Below, one piece after another: positions 1-27,239 of a DNA stretch of 64,000 nucleotides. The notes under the pieces are model-generated. The model was not told the origin of the DNA. It saw only the letters and a list, made by a program, of their open reading frames with translations, and made no database searches. Location of the stretch: positions 2,396,601 through 2,460,600 of the forward strand of contig NC_060900.1 of the NCBI RefSeq assembly GCF_014805685.1, given 5' to 3'. The translations under genes were made by a program, and so were the position numbers. How positions within the stretch are numbered: position 1 is the first letter of the stretch; every line of letters starts with the position of its first letter. The DNA is from Silurus meridionalis. Its lineage: Eukaryota > Chordata > Actinopteri > Siluriformes > Siluridae.

Positions 1-90
1 CCCTACACTACTTCGTCTCTCCAAATTAGTTTGAGAAAACAAAAAGTTGGGTGTTCCAATACTTTTGGCTATATGTTGTTTATTTTTGCT
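1..90 (-). mobile_element. Terminal piece of Tc1-derived MITE
   Basis: The stretch around 45-80 (ggtgttccaatacttttggc) matches the terminal inverted repeat of the short Tc1-derived element seen complete at 7834-8256. The element is cut by the window edge, so its length is unknown. Confidence 0.5.
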
Positions 91-540
91 ACGCCCGAAT
101 AGACAAAGCGGATTTACTGTCTGGGTTTTCAGAGCAAACTAAAACTTCAATAACTTATTTATAACGCACTTTTAAATGGAATTTTTCTGTCTCTTGTAAA
201 AACAAAACAAAACACTATAATACAGTACTACGTAATACATTTTTTAAAAATGCTTTTTTTTTGTGTTTTGGTCCTTTGAAGTTCAAAAACATAAGGCACC
301 AAATAAGAAAAGAAAATCTACTACAAATGATAAAGCAAGTGTTTGTAATAATATAAATTCAATATAAATTATCGATTTGTTTATAATTTAATAATGGAAT
401 AAATAATTGACTACAAAAAAATTTAAATGCTATTTATAAAGGTATCATTTTATATGTGTTCTAAAATGTTTTCATTTTCTCTCCTGGTGATTCCCAGATC
501 CTCCCATGCTAATAACTCGAAGGCTACAATATAAAATCAA

Positions 541-790
541 CAAAGCAGGATAAGAAAGGAAGGGAAGACAAAGGGCTGGAAATAAAAGACAGGAATGATG
601 ATTTGAAGAAGGAAAGAAAGGAAGGGAAGAAAAAAAGAATAGGAATATAAATAAAATATAAGGCAAAAGAGGAAAAAAAAGAGCAGAGAAGGGGAAGAAA
701 AAGATGAGAATAAGGAAAGAAAGAAAAAATGCAAAGGAAGGAAAAAAAGGAAGACAGAAGAAAGAAAAAAAAAAAAAGAGGGAACGAAGC
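541..790 (+). repeat. Polypurine tract
   Basis: About 250 bases of almost pure A/G (runs of gaaagg, gaagg and poly-A) lie on the plus strand. The pyrimidine-rich complementary-strand reading frames are low-complexity and not genes. From 90 to 2000 no gene is visible; the sequence is AT-rich and would be ogdh intron. Confidence 0.8.
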
Positions 791-2039
791 AGATTTTTTT
801 TTTATCGCAAACGTTTCTTCATCGTCAAATAGATTTATATTAAAACATCTGGTAATTACAGGAAAATAAACAATGAGGAAGGTTCACAGGAAAAAACACG
901 AACGATGCAGTTTCCATCGCGACGAAACAGAAAAACAGAATTAAACGCCGCTTCTCTTCTAACAGAGCGAACGACAGACCTGAAGGCCAAACCCAGACCT
1001 TCTCAGCCATGTTCCACTCAGAGTCTGCGCTAAATAATTATTTATTCATTATTTATAAGGAATCTGAGGAACCTGCGAAACCTGAAACTAAAGCTGCGGG
1101 TTTATTTCATTTCATATAGATGATATATATTTTTGCTCACATTTGCTCACTATTCCGAAGTAAAAGTGATTCCCATTTGTGAAAAACTGAGAAAATAAAA
1201 ATCTCAATGGAAATTCTTGCTGCTTGCTCGGACATGCTGTAGATATGACGAAGGTTGAATTCAGAGCCTGTCGTCTCTCTGGGGCTTCGGAAACTCCCCA
1301 TGATTTAAAAGACAAACAAGATTCCTAAGATATCAATTTCCATACGTCCTCATGCCTTCGACTGTGACTGAAAAGTTTAACATTGGCCTTCCGGATTCTC
1401 TGCATAGGAACCTGATTATTCAAATCTAGAACCCCTGTAAACTTGACATGAAGCCACACCTCCTACGTGTAAATATGCACATAATTTATATTCGTTTTAG
1501 AACTTTTTAGAATGAATAAGTCGTACGATGGAGATATGACCAAAACATCACAAGACCTGAAGAGATTTCTTTGACAGGATATTTCTGACACACATACACA
1601 AATCTTTCACCATTTGGCACATCATGAAATAAAAAAAAAGGAAAAAACACAACAAAGAACACCCAGAACTGTTTAGCAGCTAAAATCCTGTATCAGACAC
1701 ATATGGGAAAACATTCCGCTCCCAAAACTTCAGCAACTGATCTTCCTCAGCTTCCAGATGTATATGGACTAAAAGACGTGATTCTACACAGTGGGAATGG
1801 CCCAACTTTTCTGAGATCTAACGCAGCCACCAATTTCAAAATGACCTTATATATAATTTTTTTTTCCTCCTTAAATTAGAATACATTCTCATTTGAAACA
1901 TCTGATGTTTGTTTTTGTATTAATTGTGTAATAAAAAATTTAAATGTGAGATTTAACAAACAAACAAACAAACAAACAAAAAAAAAATACGCTAAATTCG
2001 TGATTTTTTTTCCCTCAGCGATTTTGGAATTGGAGGTGT

Positions 2040-2218
2040 GTATTTATATCTACAGATCCCCAACACAATTATCCGGAGCGACCGATTTATACACCTAAAT
2101 GGGTGAGAATTAAGGGCCTTGCTCAAGGGCCCCAACCATGGCAGCTTTGTGGTGCTGGAATTTGGCCTCATGACCTTCAGATCAGGAGTCCAACACCTGA
2201 GGCATTGAGCCACCACTT
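2040..2218 (-). mobile_element. tRNA-derived SINE, minus orientation
   Basis: Read on the minus strand the sequence has an A-box-like part (ggctcaatgcc), a B-box-like part (ggtcatgaggccaaattcc) and the tail block cccttgagcaaggccctta. That tail is shared with plus-strand copies at 33353, 44590, 52615 and 61735. Box degeneration and the common tail fit a dispersed SINE and not a functional tRNA gene. Confidence 0.6.
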
Positions 2219-2356
2219 AAATCAAAGCTAGTAAGAGATATCATAACATCCCTAAACGAAATACCGTGGAGCAACGTGTGACAATATCTGTGTTTAATCG
2301 CCACGGAGATGCGGCGGAAATCCGTCCTCATCGTCTCGTCTGTCTCTTCCTCTTAC

Positions 2357-2581
2357 CTTGTGCACGCTCTTGGGGTTCTCCAGCCAGGCGTAGTACATTT
2401 CCTCCACATAGTTCGAGCTCGTGCCGTTTAGAAACGGCTCGGCGGCCACCGGCGCGATGTAGCGCCTGATTGGCTGAAACGTCCTGAGTGTGGCCACGGG
2501 CCTCTGATGTGTGACAGTCTTAGCAGTCTGTGAGGCCGTGATCGGCCGAAGCCGCGCCGCACAAGTCCTTAAGCGGTGCAT
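2357..2581 (-). CDS. ogdh: 2-oxoglutarate dehydrogenase E1, first coding exon (partial gene)
   Basis: This exon encodes 75 residues, starting at the ATG at 2581-2579 and ending in CACAAG followed by the donor GTAAGAGG. The product is the N-terminus of the thiamine-diphosphate E1 subunit of the 2-oxoglutarate dehydrogenase complex in the mitochondrial matrix. Residues 1-45 are basic and Ser/Thr-rich with almost no acids, as in a mitochondrial presequence. Residues 47-75 ([20 protein letters not shown] and onward) match the conserved start of mature vertebrate OGDH. The same exon probably extends up to 2770 as 5' UTR, where TTTTCTTTCAG gives a strong acceptor. The remaining exons must lie beyond the left edge; I found none in 1-2356. 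OGDHL is a close paralogue, so assignment to ogdh itself is likely but not certain. Confidence 0.85.
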
Positions 2582-2770
2582 CGCAGTCCGATAAAAAAAA
2601 AAGTGCTTTCGCTCAAACACAACAGTGCTCGCTCCAGAAGAGAGAAGAACACCACCACCAAGTCACCTCCCCCGAGTCCCCAAACCAGAAGATGAGATGT
2701 TTCTGAAGACCCAGACACCGATTTCTTCTTCCAAGTCCACAGTGAGATTCGTCAGATTTTCTGTCCAGAC
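2582..2770 (-). other. ogdh: Probable 5' UTR part of ogdh exon 2
   Basis: Directly upstream of the ogdh ATG the minus strand runs without an AG-type acceptor until a pyrimidine-rich TTTTTTCTTTCAG at about 2771. The piece between is taken as untranslated exon sequence. This is inference from splice consensus only. Confidence 0.45.
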
Positions 2771-3448
2771 CTGAAAGAAAAAAAAAATAAAAATCAATCA
2801 ATAAAAAAAAAATCATAATAATGATAATTTTAAAGTAGGAGAAGCTTGTGAATTTCTTGAATCTTGAATTTCGGTACAATCTGAGAAAATACACAACTTC
2901 AAATCTAACTTATCAAAACTTATTCTCCAACACGTCTGACATGTTTCAGGGCCAGAAACAAGCCTGCATGAGGAGCTCTGTTGTTCTGCTGAGCCAAAAA
3001 GCTCTGTGAAGATCAGAATGCGTACTGCTGCTTTAACGCTTTTACGAGTTTCCCCCTTCGAAAGATGTTTTCCTCAGACAATCCGTTTTCATTTACTTTA
3101 AGGTTTTTTTTTTCGCCATCTATTTATATTATATAAAAGGTTATAAGTCATGGTAACACAAAACCTCAAAATAGAAAACCCGCAGTCCTGGAGGACATCA
3201 AAAGGTTACAGCTGTTACAAAAAGTGCTGACACTGGAGACTCCTTCCAAAAATGTCACGTAAACGGCTCCTTAAAGGGAATGGCAACTTTACAAGTGGAC
3301 TGATCACGATTCCACCCCTGAACAATCAGACGTGAGTATTTATTAAAGACGTGAGAGGAGTTTCAAACAGCAAGGTTTCCCACGAATCACAAAACCATGC
3401 AGGATTTAATATGGAAAACGAACTGTATCCTAGTGACTGCATTGTGTG

Positions 3449-3453
<5 letters not shown>

Positions 3454-3489
<36 letters not shown>
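3454..3489. repeat. (CA)n microsatellite
   Basis: A perfect CA run of about 18 units, inside the presumed first ogdh intron. Confidence 0.95.
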
Positions 3490-3496
<7 letters not shown>

Positions 3497-3889
3497 TACC
3501 CTTTTATTTGCTTAACATCATCTCAACAGTAAACCATATCATTAGAGCTGCTAGTGGATTATTATACATCTTTATGACGTTAATATGGTGTTGGAAAAAA
3601 CGCTTCACGTGTTCTTCCTCTTTACTGCTCCACTTCCGCTGAAGAAATGCTGCACGGCTGAAAATTCCCACCAGCACCCTGCTTTTCTAACTACATTTTC
3701 CCGGGTGTATTTATTAACAGACTACGTCTGAAGGTCACGCTGGGTAAAGAGACGTCTCCAAAAACAGCCCCAGACGTAAACTGTGTAGGAAAACGTTAGC
3801 AGTGTTACTATACGTCGTTCTGCAAGGAGTCTCCAGTGCAGGTGCTTCGTGAGAGTCACATGTATAAATCTTTAATTAGGTTTTTCCTC

Positions 3890-3899
<10 letters not shown>

Positions 3900-3941
<42 letters not shown>

Positions 3942-4510
3942 GAAAATGGAAAAGAAAAATAATCTGGACATAGGAGAGAGGAAAAATTAGACAGATAAAA
4001 ACACCAAAACACACAAAAAAACCCAAAGAGACAGGACAGAGGCGAGAGTGAGAAAACAGAACACAAAAGAAAGGAGAAAAGGAAAAAAAAAAAAGTAGCA
4101 AAACACGAGAAAAAAAAAAAAAAAATGAAAGAAGGACCGGAGAGAGCGGTGAGAGCGTGGGATGGGGAAAGAAAGAGAGAGGAGAGACGAAATAAAACGA
4201 ACGATAAAATTGAAAAGAAGAGACAGGATGAAAAAAAAATAATAGAGAGGGAGAAAGATAAAGACAAATTCACAAAAGAAAGAGAAAGATAATTGGGAAA
4301 AATACAAATAGGACATGAGAGAGAGGACAAAAAGGAGAGATAAAAAGACACAAGAACAACAGAAAGGTGAGAGCGAGGGATGGGGAAAAGAGAGAAATCA
4401 GATGAGAAGACAGACAGCAAAAAAAAGAAAGAGGGAGAGACTTCAAGATAAAAAGACAGAGGGAGAAAAGGAGAGAGAGAGATGGAGGGGAAAAGAAAAA
4501 GAATCAAAAC
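3900..4510 (+). repeat. (GA)n array and long polypurine tract
   Basis: A perfect GA run (3900-3938) continues as roughly 570 bases of purine-rich sequence with only scattered pyrimidines. The Ser/Leu/Phe-rich frames opposite are artefacts of this composition. Such tracts can adopt triplex structures, but nothing here shows that they do. Confidence 0.8.
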
Positions 4511-5575
4511 AGACGTCTGATGGATTTCATATCTGATAACATTTTTGACACACACAGATCCTGAAATCAGTTGTATTCGGTTTCCCAGGGGTCCGAGTCT
4601 TTTTAAAGCGTCTGTGATTTCTTTAATCGGTTCTGGTCCACAGGATCTTATTTGTAGGGTTTTCTCATGTTTTGTTGAAAGTTTCTGATGGATTGTTTTG
4701 TACGTGTTGAATTGGACCCAACAGACAGGAAATGACTTTTCTTGTGTGACAATCACATTAAACTTGGTACAAAGTCACTCAGGAATCATTGTGCAAGCTT
4801 TTAAAAAGGGAAATTGTGCAAAAGTTAAATGTATAATACACCCTAATATCTTATCTGTTCCTCAAAGGCGCACAGGTTCATGTTCTGACCTTGTATTATT
4901 AACACCAGTCTAACGGTTAGCGCAACACACCCATATCAAGCAGCTCATTGGTCAGAGCAATATAAACCCGCCCATTACGCAACTCGTCGAGCACTCCGAT
5001 TGGCCGCAATTTCTGTCAATCAATTTGTCCTTACACTAAACATGGCACGGTGAAAATGCTAGTGACTTCGCTAAGCCTGGGGCAACTCCCGTTCGCAATG
5101 ACCCGATTCACGGTTTAATTTAAGTTTATATAATGTGAACTAAACGCACAATGTTGTGAAAATCGTCACCCAGTGAGCATTTAAGAATTAAACTGAAATA
5201 AACGACACCCGAGGACATGTGGCACCAAAGCTAACAGGCGCTGTGATATGATATCATGGTCGCATCCTAATTAGCACTATGCGCCCTATCTAAGTGCACT
5301 TCAGCACGCGGAAAATGTTACAGGAAGTGCACTCGAATGGGACTCGGCGTTGGGTTTTTTTTGTTTTTGGAACCGAACCGGTGTAATAGAGCCGTGCAGC
5401 TAAATTCGGGTGGAGATTCTTCAACAAAAAAAAACACGTTCCAAACAATTTGAAGCGTAAAAAATAAAAAACATTTATTTTCTTTAATGCACATTACATT
5501 ACAGTTGAAGCGCTGTAACCTACTCGCCATGTAGTTGATTATAATTATTATTTATTTTATATAATTATTACTCAC

Positions 5576-5740
5576 TTGTATCCGGTGCAGTCAGATTTAT
5601 TCCCACCCGCGGGTTTTAACTGCAATAAGAGGGTAATAACGGAGTAAAATCCCCCCACTCGTGTGTCCTGGTGCCCTTTAGGTCGCTCCGGCTAGGAAAA
5701 GAAACATACAGCCGCCTCCCCGAGAACCGGAAGTGCAAAA
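5576..5740 (-). other. ogdh: Probable untranslated first exon of ogdh
   Basis: On the minus strand a GC-rich segment ends in GGATACAA followed by the donor GTGAGTAAT (exon edge at 5576). It lies just downstream of a promoter-like cluster at 5726-5777. No long reading frame is present, so it is read as the 5' UTR exon joined to the exon at 2770. The 5' end is a guess. Confidence 0.45.
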
Positions 5741-5830
5741 TTTCGAGCACGGTGAAGCCACGTGCCGTATGACGTCACAATCTGGCTTTCCCGCGATACA
5801 TGGCCTACGTCACTCCCGCCAAATCCTGAC
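5722..5830 (-). promoter_or_regulatory. ogdh: Likely ogdh promoter: CRE, ETS and E-box motifs
   Basis: A full palindromic CRE (TGACGTCA, 5770-5777), an ETS/GABP-type site (ACCGGAAGT, 5726-5734) and an E-box (CACGTG, 5759-5764) sit within 55 bases in a local GC-rich island. ETS/NRF-2 and CRE sites are common at promoters of nuclear genes for mitochondrial proteins. The position fits minus-strand transcription into the exon ending at 5576. Confidence 0.55.
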
Positions 5831-6790
5831 TAAAAAAAAAATTACATTTGTACAATTTTATTTTATTAAACATTTTCATACAAATAAAGTTTATTATGTA
5901 TTTTATTCAAAACGTACTTATAATTAAATATTATGTTTGATATCATATTATATATGTCATATTGTTATTACAAGAAAAAAACGATCATTTTGAAAACATT
6001 GTGAAGAAAAAAAAGATGAATATTCTAATGAAAGTGTGTTTTTAAAAAGTATTCATTGGGAAAAAACCAAAAATAATATTAAAATAATACTAATATTAAA
6101 AAAGGTGGACATTTTATGCAATTAAATCTTATTATTGTAAAAAGAAAGTATAAAGTACAAAAATTTGAGTACAAAATAGTATTACAAGACAAGTTTAATA
6201 AAATGTTTTATTACATCTTGAAGGTATGAGAAAAAAAAGTAATGGTATTGTGGAAAAATAACGTTTTCATTGTTCTTCTTCTTATTATCATTAATATAAG
6301 GTCTTTTATTCCAATAACAAAATCTCCTTACAAAAGAACACCTTATTTACCAGAAAATAATTGTGTTTATGAGAATATTATGATTAAAAAAAGGAAAAAA
6401 AAACTTATGAAAAAAAATTATTACAAAAACATTGTACTATAAAAGGAAAAAACTGATAATAAAATATTATTCTTCAAAAACAAATGCGTTATTACGAGAT
6501 GAAAAATAAATTGACAATGAAAAAAAGTGAGAAAAACTTATTTCAATGAATCAAATTATGAAAAAATGTTAATTGGAGGGGAAAAAAATCTGAGAAAAAA
6601 AAATCAATATTAGGAAGAAAGCATGAGGAGAATTTCAATTTCAATTGTGTAATAATAAATAATAAAGATCTGGTTTTCTTGGAACGAGGCCATGTTTTTC
6701 AGGTAATACAGGATTTTTCTTATAATAATGAGATTTTTTTTCCTCATAACAACACTATTATAATGTGAAAAGAAAAAAGATCTATAATAA
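5830..6790. other. AT-rich intergenic sequence
   Basis: Very A/T-rich DNA with short poly-A runs and no recognisable gene, exon or repeat family. Confidence 0.6.
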
Positions 6791-6795
6791 GATTT

Positions 6796-6960
6796 TTGAG
6801 CAATATATATATTTTTAAATTAAGAGGCCTAAGGTGGAGTCAGTGTTCACCTTCATCCCAAACATGTTTAATCAGTGCTCTGAATGCACCACGCAAAGCA
6901 TATCTTCAGGGAGAAAAGCCATCGTCATGCTGGAACAGATTTGGGTTACCTATCTATATT
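6796..6960 (-). mobile_element. Fragment of Tc1-derived MITE
   Basis: The blocks catcttcaggga and gtcatgctggaacag are shared with the MITE copies at 22403-22826 and 47020-47110. Both ends are missing. Confidence 0.5.
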
Positions 6961-7833
6961 TCTACAATAAATCTTTAAATTTTTTTTGTTAGCAAGATGT
7001 TTTTTTTGTTTTTCTTTAGATAATTGTTTCTCCCCTTCATAATGATAATCAAATATTTTTCTTAAAATTACATTTATTTTCCAAGTGATAAAGATTCTTT
7101 TACATAATAAAAATAACATTATTTTAATGAGAAACATTTTCAATCAAATTCATTACTCATAACGTTAGTAAACTATTAACAAAAATATAGTTATAATAAA
7201 AAAAAGTAAAAAAAAAAAAAGACGAAAATAAATCGTTACTACAAAAAAAAAATTCATAAAATAAAAAGAAAACAAGGTTAACAATATTATGAGTGAAAGA
7301 CAAACAGCTAACACTGGAAATAAACACCACCATGTCGCCGGACCTTCTGAATGCAGCAGAAAAACAAAGTTAAATTCACTCAACAGATTATGAAAACTCA
7401 TCAAGAGACTCTGAAACAGCAAAACACACCACAGACGTTTTACACAAGTGTGTAGAGAAATATGCCAGTGATATTTATTTTTGTTTGCATCTGTAATACC
7501 AAAAATCTTCATTGACACATCACTAGAACTTGGAGTCACTCTGGATTTAATAATAATAAAAAGAAAAATAATAAAAGAAAACAATACAGTAAGAACAGGA
7601 AGTTCCTGTCATGGTTTGCTTTCGTTTATAGGACCGGAGTGTGAATCTGTACCTCGGCTTCGTAGTACAGCACTTCTAGATGAAGTCGGAAGAATTCTTG
7701 AACACAGTGCGATCAGAACGGTGTGAAAAAGTAGGAAAAGAGAGATTCAAAGAAGACTTTGATACGTGTGTGTACATCAACAGAGACGCTCAGGGTTATT
7801 AGAGGTCATGTGGCACTTTGCCTGCATTGAGTA

Positions 7834-8256
7834 TGTACACAATATGGACAAAAGTATTGGGACACCCGACTTTCCCAGCCATGTGTGGTTCTTTCACAAA
7901 CTGTTACCTCAAAGTTGGAGGCACACAATCGTATAAGAGTCCTTTGGATGTTCTCCTCACTTGAACTAGAAGATCCAAACCTGTTCTGGCATGACATGAT
8001 ATCCGCGAAGATCTCCTGCTATAAAGCTTCAACCCTATGGGATGAATCTGAACTTCGACTGAACTCCAGACCTCCTCACCTCACCTACATCAGTACCTGG
8101 TCTTTACTAACACCCTTGTGTCTGAATGAATCTCCAAAAATCACCACAAAAATCTAGTGGAACATCTTCCCTGAAAAGTGGAGGTTATTGTAACAGCACA
8201 TGGATACGAAATGTGCAATAATCAGGTGTCCACAAACTTTTGTTCAGACAGTACAT
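7834..8256 (+). mobile_element. Tc1-derived MITE, apparently complete
   Basis: The left end (tatggacaaaagtattggga) and the right end (ccacaaacttttgttcagac) form an imperfect terminal inverted repeat, and the interior has no open transposase. Relatives occur at 22403, 30567, 32955, 45918/46990 and 50270. The ORFs across it are short and unrelated to host genes. Confidence 0.7.
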
Positions 8257-8654
8257 AATTCTACACACAGTAACGTGAATGAATATTGCATGGTTGGATC
8301 TAAACGGGGTTTTGTTTTCTCCATGTCATGTAGCCCTTTAAAGGTGACTCGAAATAAGGCATTTGATTCAGAAATAAAAACCCAACTGTATAACTTTACA
8401 CCACAATACAACCATTTTGAATAATAATAATAATAATCAAAAAATGTATAAATAATCAAACGAGTGCTTTTGAAAGGTTGATCTGCTCGGAGGGGAAAAA
8501 TAAATGGAATTAAATCGATGAAACACATGGATATAAAAGATTTAGAAAGAAAAAAAAAAAGTCAAAGCAAGAAAAGGAATGAGGCATTACAGGAAACGTT
8601 GTACAAAAAAACAAAATCATGGGTATTGTTAAAAAAAAAAAGTTGCATACAGCG

Positions 8655-9262
8655 ACTGTTAAGAGTGTGGAGACACCTCGTCTTTTATGTTTTTTGAGAC
8701 ACATGGGTGTTCCTTTTGATTCTAAAAGGCAAAAACACAAGAATTGAGCAGTGAATGAGTTGGAGGAAGTTGTGTGGAGTCCAAATGGGAAATTAATGTT
8801 TCTAACATTAGAACTTGTGTAAGATGGAGAACAGGAGAGAAGATGTGATCAGACCCCCACACAGTCACACATGGAGGTGGAAAGTGTAATAGTTTGGGGT
8901 TGTTTTTGGAGCAGGGAATGTTGGAGATTTCAGGAAAGTGAAAGGGATCCTGAACCAACATGGCTGCAATTCCATGCTTTACCACTAGGTTCGCGATTTC
9001 GTCTAGACTGCAGCTCATTGGAACAGACTTCACCGTACGACAAGACGATGAGCCGAAGCGTACATCCGAGTTCTGTAAGTGTTATTTAGAGTCGTCTGGA
9101 GTCTCATCTATCATGGAACGACCTGCATAGTCACAAATCCTACTGAACTGCTCTGGGATGAACAAGAACATCTCCATCTAGTGAAGAACATAGGCGAGTT
9201 TTACAAAGTATTTCAGCTGCATGTTCGGAGAACCGAACTTATAATGTACAGCGTGTACATTT
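8655..9262 (+). mobile_element. Tc1/mariner transposase relic, family A
   Basis: Broken frames give Tc1 transposase features: a V-x-VWGCF-like segment near 8890, ILNQHGCNS-like residues, the block GTDF followed by RQDDEPKRTS-like residues near 9040, and a NPIELLWDE-type motif near 9140. Frameshifts and stops separate them, so the copy is dead. Further copies lie at 12410, 24470, 29600, 34150 (minus) and 43855 (minus). Confidence 0.75.
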
Positions 9263-9841
9263 ATATATTAGAGTGTTCAAAGTAACTCTTTGTAACGGTA
9301 TATGACCGAGTGTGTTGCATAGCCACAAAAGGAACATGCATGTGTTTCTGAAAAAGCATAAAAAGCTCTGTTTCCAAACCTTTTTTTTTTTAAACATATA
9401 TTTAACTGTTCATATTCATATCAACAGATTCCTACGAAGATTACACTGTGATTTCTTTTTCAAATAATGTTAAATCATTTTGAATTATAAATAATATATT
9501 GTAAAATACAGCATTGTTGCATCTTATGTAAAAGCCTGAAGATGCAGAATCAGGTTAGGGTCACAGAATCAGGATAACAGGTTACATTTCCGAGACGAGA
9601 CAATCGTTACACGTGTCATGCGTGTTTCGCGACAGAAATCGGCGTCCCATATTTGACACTTAAAACATAGAAAAAGTGAATCGATCAGGAATCGATAATT
9701 GATTACTAAATACTTTTGTACAGTAAATATACTGAAGTGCAATCAAATGCAGTGGTTTAGCTCCTTTACATCCCATAATAGTAACAGGCATAATTAAACA
9801 AAATAGGGGATTCGAGTTGCCACAACAGAAACCTTATATAG

Positions 9842-9900
9842 GAGACATCGGGCCTTTTGATTGGCTGAGGCGCTCAGGTCCCGCCCCTTTATAAAATGAG
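9842..9900 (+). promoter_or_regulatory. CCAAT / GC-box / TATA-like cluster
   Basis: An inverted CCAAT (ATTGG, 9860-9864), a GC box (CCGCCCC, 9881-9887) and a TATA-like TTTATAAAA (9888-9896) are in promoter-like order and spacing for plus-strand transcription. The location is the 3' flank of adam9 and would drive antisense RNA. No plus-strand gene follows, so this is a weak call. Confidence 0.3.
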
Positions 9901-10151
9901 GAGGTTCGTCTCGGTGCAGAAGCCACGGCTGAATCCAAGCAGCTTCATATTTGCTTTGTAGGGCACTTAATAGGGTCAGTGCAGTGTTCAGGGTGTGTTA
10001 AGATCCAGCCCAGGGCTTTAGCGTAGCAGCTGCTTGATTGACAGGTGACGAGCGATCAAAAGACGACGAGGCGGAGTCTCGGTTGGAAGCGCAGGGGCCA
10101 GGCGATTGTCTAAAGACGCCCTCACACACACCAACTGGTTTTTATACATGG

Positions 10152-10155
<4 letters not shown>

Positions 10156-10193
<38 letters not shown>
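10156..10193. repeat. (CA)n microsatellite
   Basis: A perfect CA run of about 19 units in the adam9 3' UTR or flank. Confidence 0.9.
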
Positions 10194-10195
<2 letters not shown>

Positions 10196-10218
10196 GTCCT
10201 GGATGTGTGAGGTGTGTG

Positions 10219-25129
<14,911 letters not shown>

Positions 25130-25149
25130 GGCTCCTAACACACTTGTTA

Positions 25150-25182
<33 letters not shown>

Positions 25183-25199
25183 GTTTTGTGTTTCAGTTC

Positions 25200-25560
25200 T
25201 TCCTCGAGGTGTCAGGATGAAACCCTCCTCCTGTGGACGGGGGGAAAACTGCCTGCAAAAAGATCAAAACGATACAAGTTCTTCTCTTAGAAACAAACGT
25301 CTTCCAGAGACCCCCGGTGGCTCGTCCCCCCTCCGACGGCGCCGCTGTTGCTCCCAAAATCCGACGGAAATCAAATAACAGCCGCTCGAATCTTACACGA
25401 ATTTACCCTACTTACACGGGGTGGGGGGGGAGAACACTACCAACTGCGCATGCGCACGACAAATCCCGAGCATCTGCTTCCCGTCCCGGTAATGCCCGCC
25501 CCCTTCCCTGCTCTGATTAGCTGACAGGATCGGTTTCGGTTTTCTGATTGGACAGCCCAT
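25200..25560 (-). promoter_or_regulatory. adam9: Likely adam9 promoter / CpG island with NRF-1 site
   Basis: A local CpG-rich island upstream of the adam9 start contains a perfect palindrome TGCGCATGCGCA (25445-25456, NRF-1 type), a GC box (GCCCGCCCCC, near 25495) and a CCAAT box in sense orientation on the minus strand (25547-25551). A (CA)n array at 25152-25181 separates it from the ATG. The 5' UTR structure is not resolved; TTAG at 25133 could be an acceptor for the ATG exon. Confidence 0.5.
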
Positions 25561-25641
25561 GTCAGTTTGTATCTGTAGTATTAAAAATTGCAATTTTCTT
25601 CACCGCCCATAATGTTAAAATGTCAGTAGTTATGCCTGGTC

Positions 25642-25643
<2 letters not shown>

Positions 25644-25714
<71 letters not shown>

Positions 25715-26007
25715 TTATATACATGTAATATGTCATATAACAGTTTTTTTTAATAGCACTAATTTTATTAATTCATGATTAATGCAACTCGTATTTCTAT
25801 TTGAACATTTTTATTACAAATATAAATAAAAAAATATATAGAGGGCAAAAATAAAAACCTTCAACGCAACACATTCACTAATAAAAAACATACATTTGCA
25901 TAAAGCATCAATATTTGTCAATGCCCATGTTGATTAAAGTATAAAAAACTTGAAAAGTATTAATTTAAGGTTCATTTAGAAGATATATTTTAATCAATTG
26001 ACAGCCA

Positions 26008-26068
<61 letters not shown>
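25644..26068. repeat. (TG)n and (TA)n arrays between adam9 and nudt18
   Basis: (TG)n at 25644-25708 and (TA)n at 26010-26068, with AT-rich DNA between and no gene. Confidence 0.9.
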
Positions 26069-26072
<4 letters not shown>

Positions 26073-26079
26073 GAGTAGA

Positions 26080-27215
26080 AAGAAAGATAAAGAGACATGG
26101 TGGTGGAATGAGGAAGTTCAGGAGAGCATTAGGAGGAACAGAATTGGGATCGACAGAGTGATGAGAAAAGTAGGAAGGAGAACAAGGAGATGCGGCAGCA
26201 GGTAAAGAGGGATGTGGCGAAAGCCAAGGAAAAGGTATATGAGGAGCTGTATGAGAGGTTGGACACTAAAGAAGGAGAAAAAGATTTATACCAATTGGCC
26301 AGGCAGAGGAACAGAGCTGTGAAGGATGTGCTGCAAGTTAGAGCAATAAAGGATGGAGATGGAAATGTGTTGACTAGTGAGGAGAGTGTGTTGAGAAGAT
26401 GGAGGGAGTATTTTGAGCATCTGATTAATGCGGAAAATGAGAGAGAGAGAAGGTTGGATGATGTGGAGATGGTGAAGCAGGAAGTGGATAGGATTAGTAA
26501 GGAGGATGTGAGAGCAGCGATTAAGAGGATGAAGAGTGGAAAGTCAGTTGGACCAGATGACATACCGGTAGAAGCATGGAGATGTTTAGGAGAGATGCAG
26601 TGGAGTTTTTAACACGATTGTTCATCAATATTCTGGAAGGTGAGAAGATGCCTGAGAAATGGAGAAGGAGTTTACTGGTAACGATCTTTAAGAATAAGGG
26701 ATATGTGCAGACCTGCAGTAACTACAGGGGAATTAAGTTGAGTGATAGCAGGAGTGATTTGTGATAGAAGAGTATCTGTGAGAGTGAAAGGGAACGTTTA
26801 TAGGACTGTGGTGGGACCTGAGATGTTGTATGGTTTAGAGACAGTGGCACTGAGTAAAAGACAGGAGGTGGAGCTGGAGGTAGCAGAGCTGAAGATGTTG
26901 AGGTTTTTGTTGGGAGTGACGACGATGGACAGGATTGGAAATGAGTTTATTAGAGGGACAGTGCATGTAGGACGTTTTGGAGACGGAGTAAAGGAGGTGA
27001 GATTGAGATGTTTGGACATGTGCAGAGGAGGGACATGGGGTATATCAGTAGGAGAATGCTGAGGATGGAGCCATCAGGAAGGAGGAGAGGTGAGGGAAGA
27101 CATGCAGGTAGTTGGTTTGAAAGAGGCAGATGTAGAGGACAGGGGGGTATGGAGACGGATGATTCGCTGTGGCGCCCCCTAATGGGAGAAGCTGAAGAAG
27201 AAGATGTATATAGAG
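26080..27215 (+). mobile_element. LINE fragment (endonuclease/RT type), internally deleted
   Basis: Open stretches encode the region N-terminal to the RT palm (DTKEGEKDLYQLARQRNRA, SGKSVGPDDIPVEAW) and fingers (NYRGIKL). The frame then jumps to the C-terminal part (GVICDRRVSVRVKG, GLETVALSKRQE, GHVQRRDMGYISRRML). The catalytic palm with its FADD box is deleted at about 26745. The 3' end is ctgtggcgccccctaatggg followed by gaagaagaag. The clade is probably RTE-like by general resemblance, not proven. The end lies about 220 bp before the nudt18 start codon. Confidence 0.8.
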
Positions 27216-27239
27216 ATAGTCATCAATTCGCCATCAGAT

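Noticed and set aside
3872..4756. A 294-codon open frame rich in Ser, Leu and Phe on the minus strand
   Set aside because: It is the complement of a polypurine and GA tract; composition alone keeps it open and no domain is visible.
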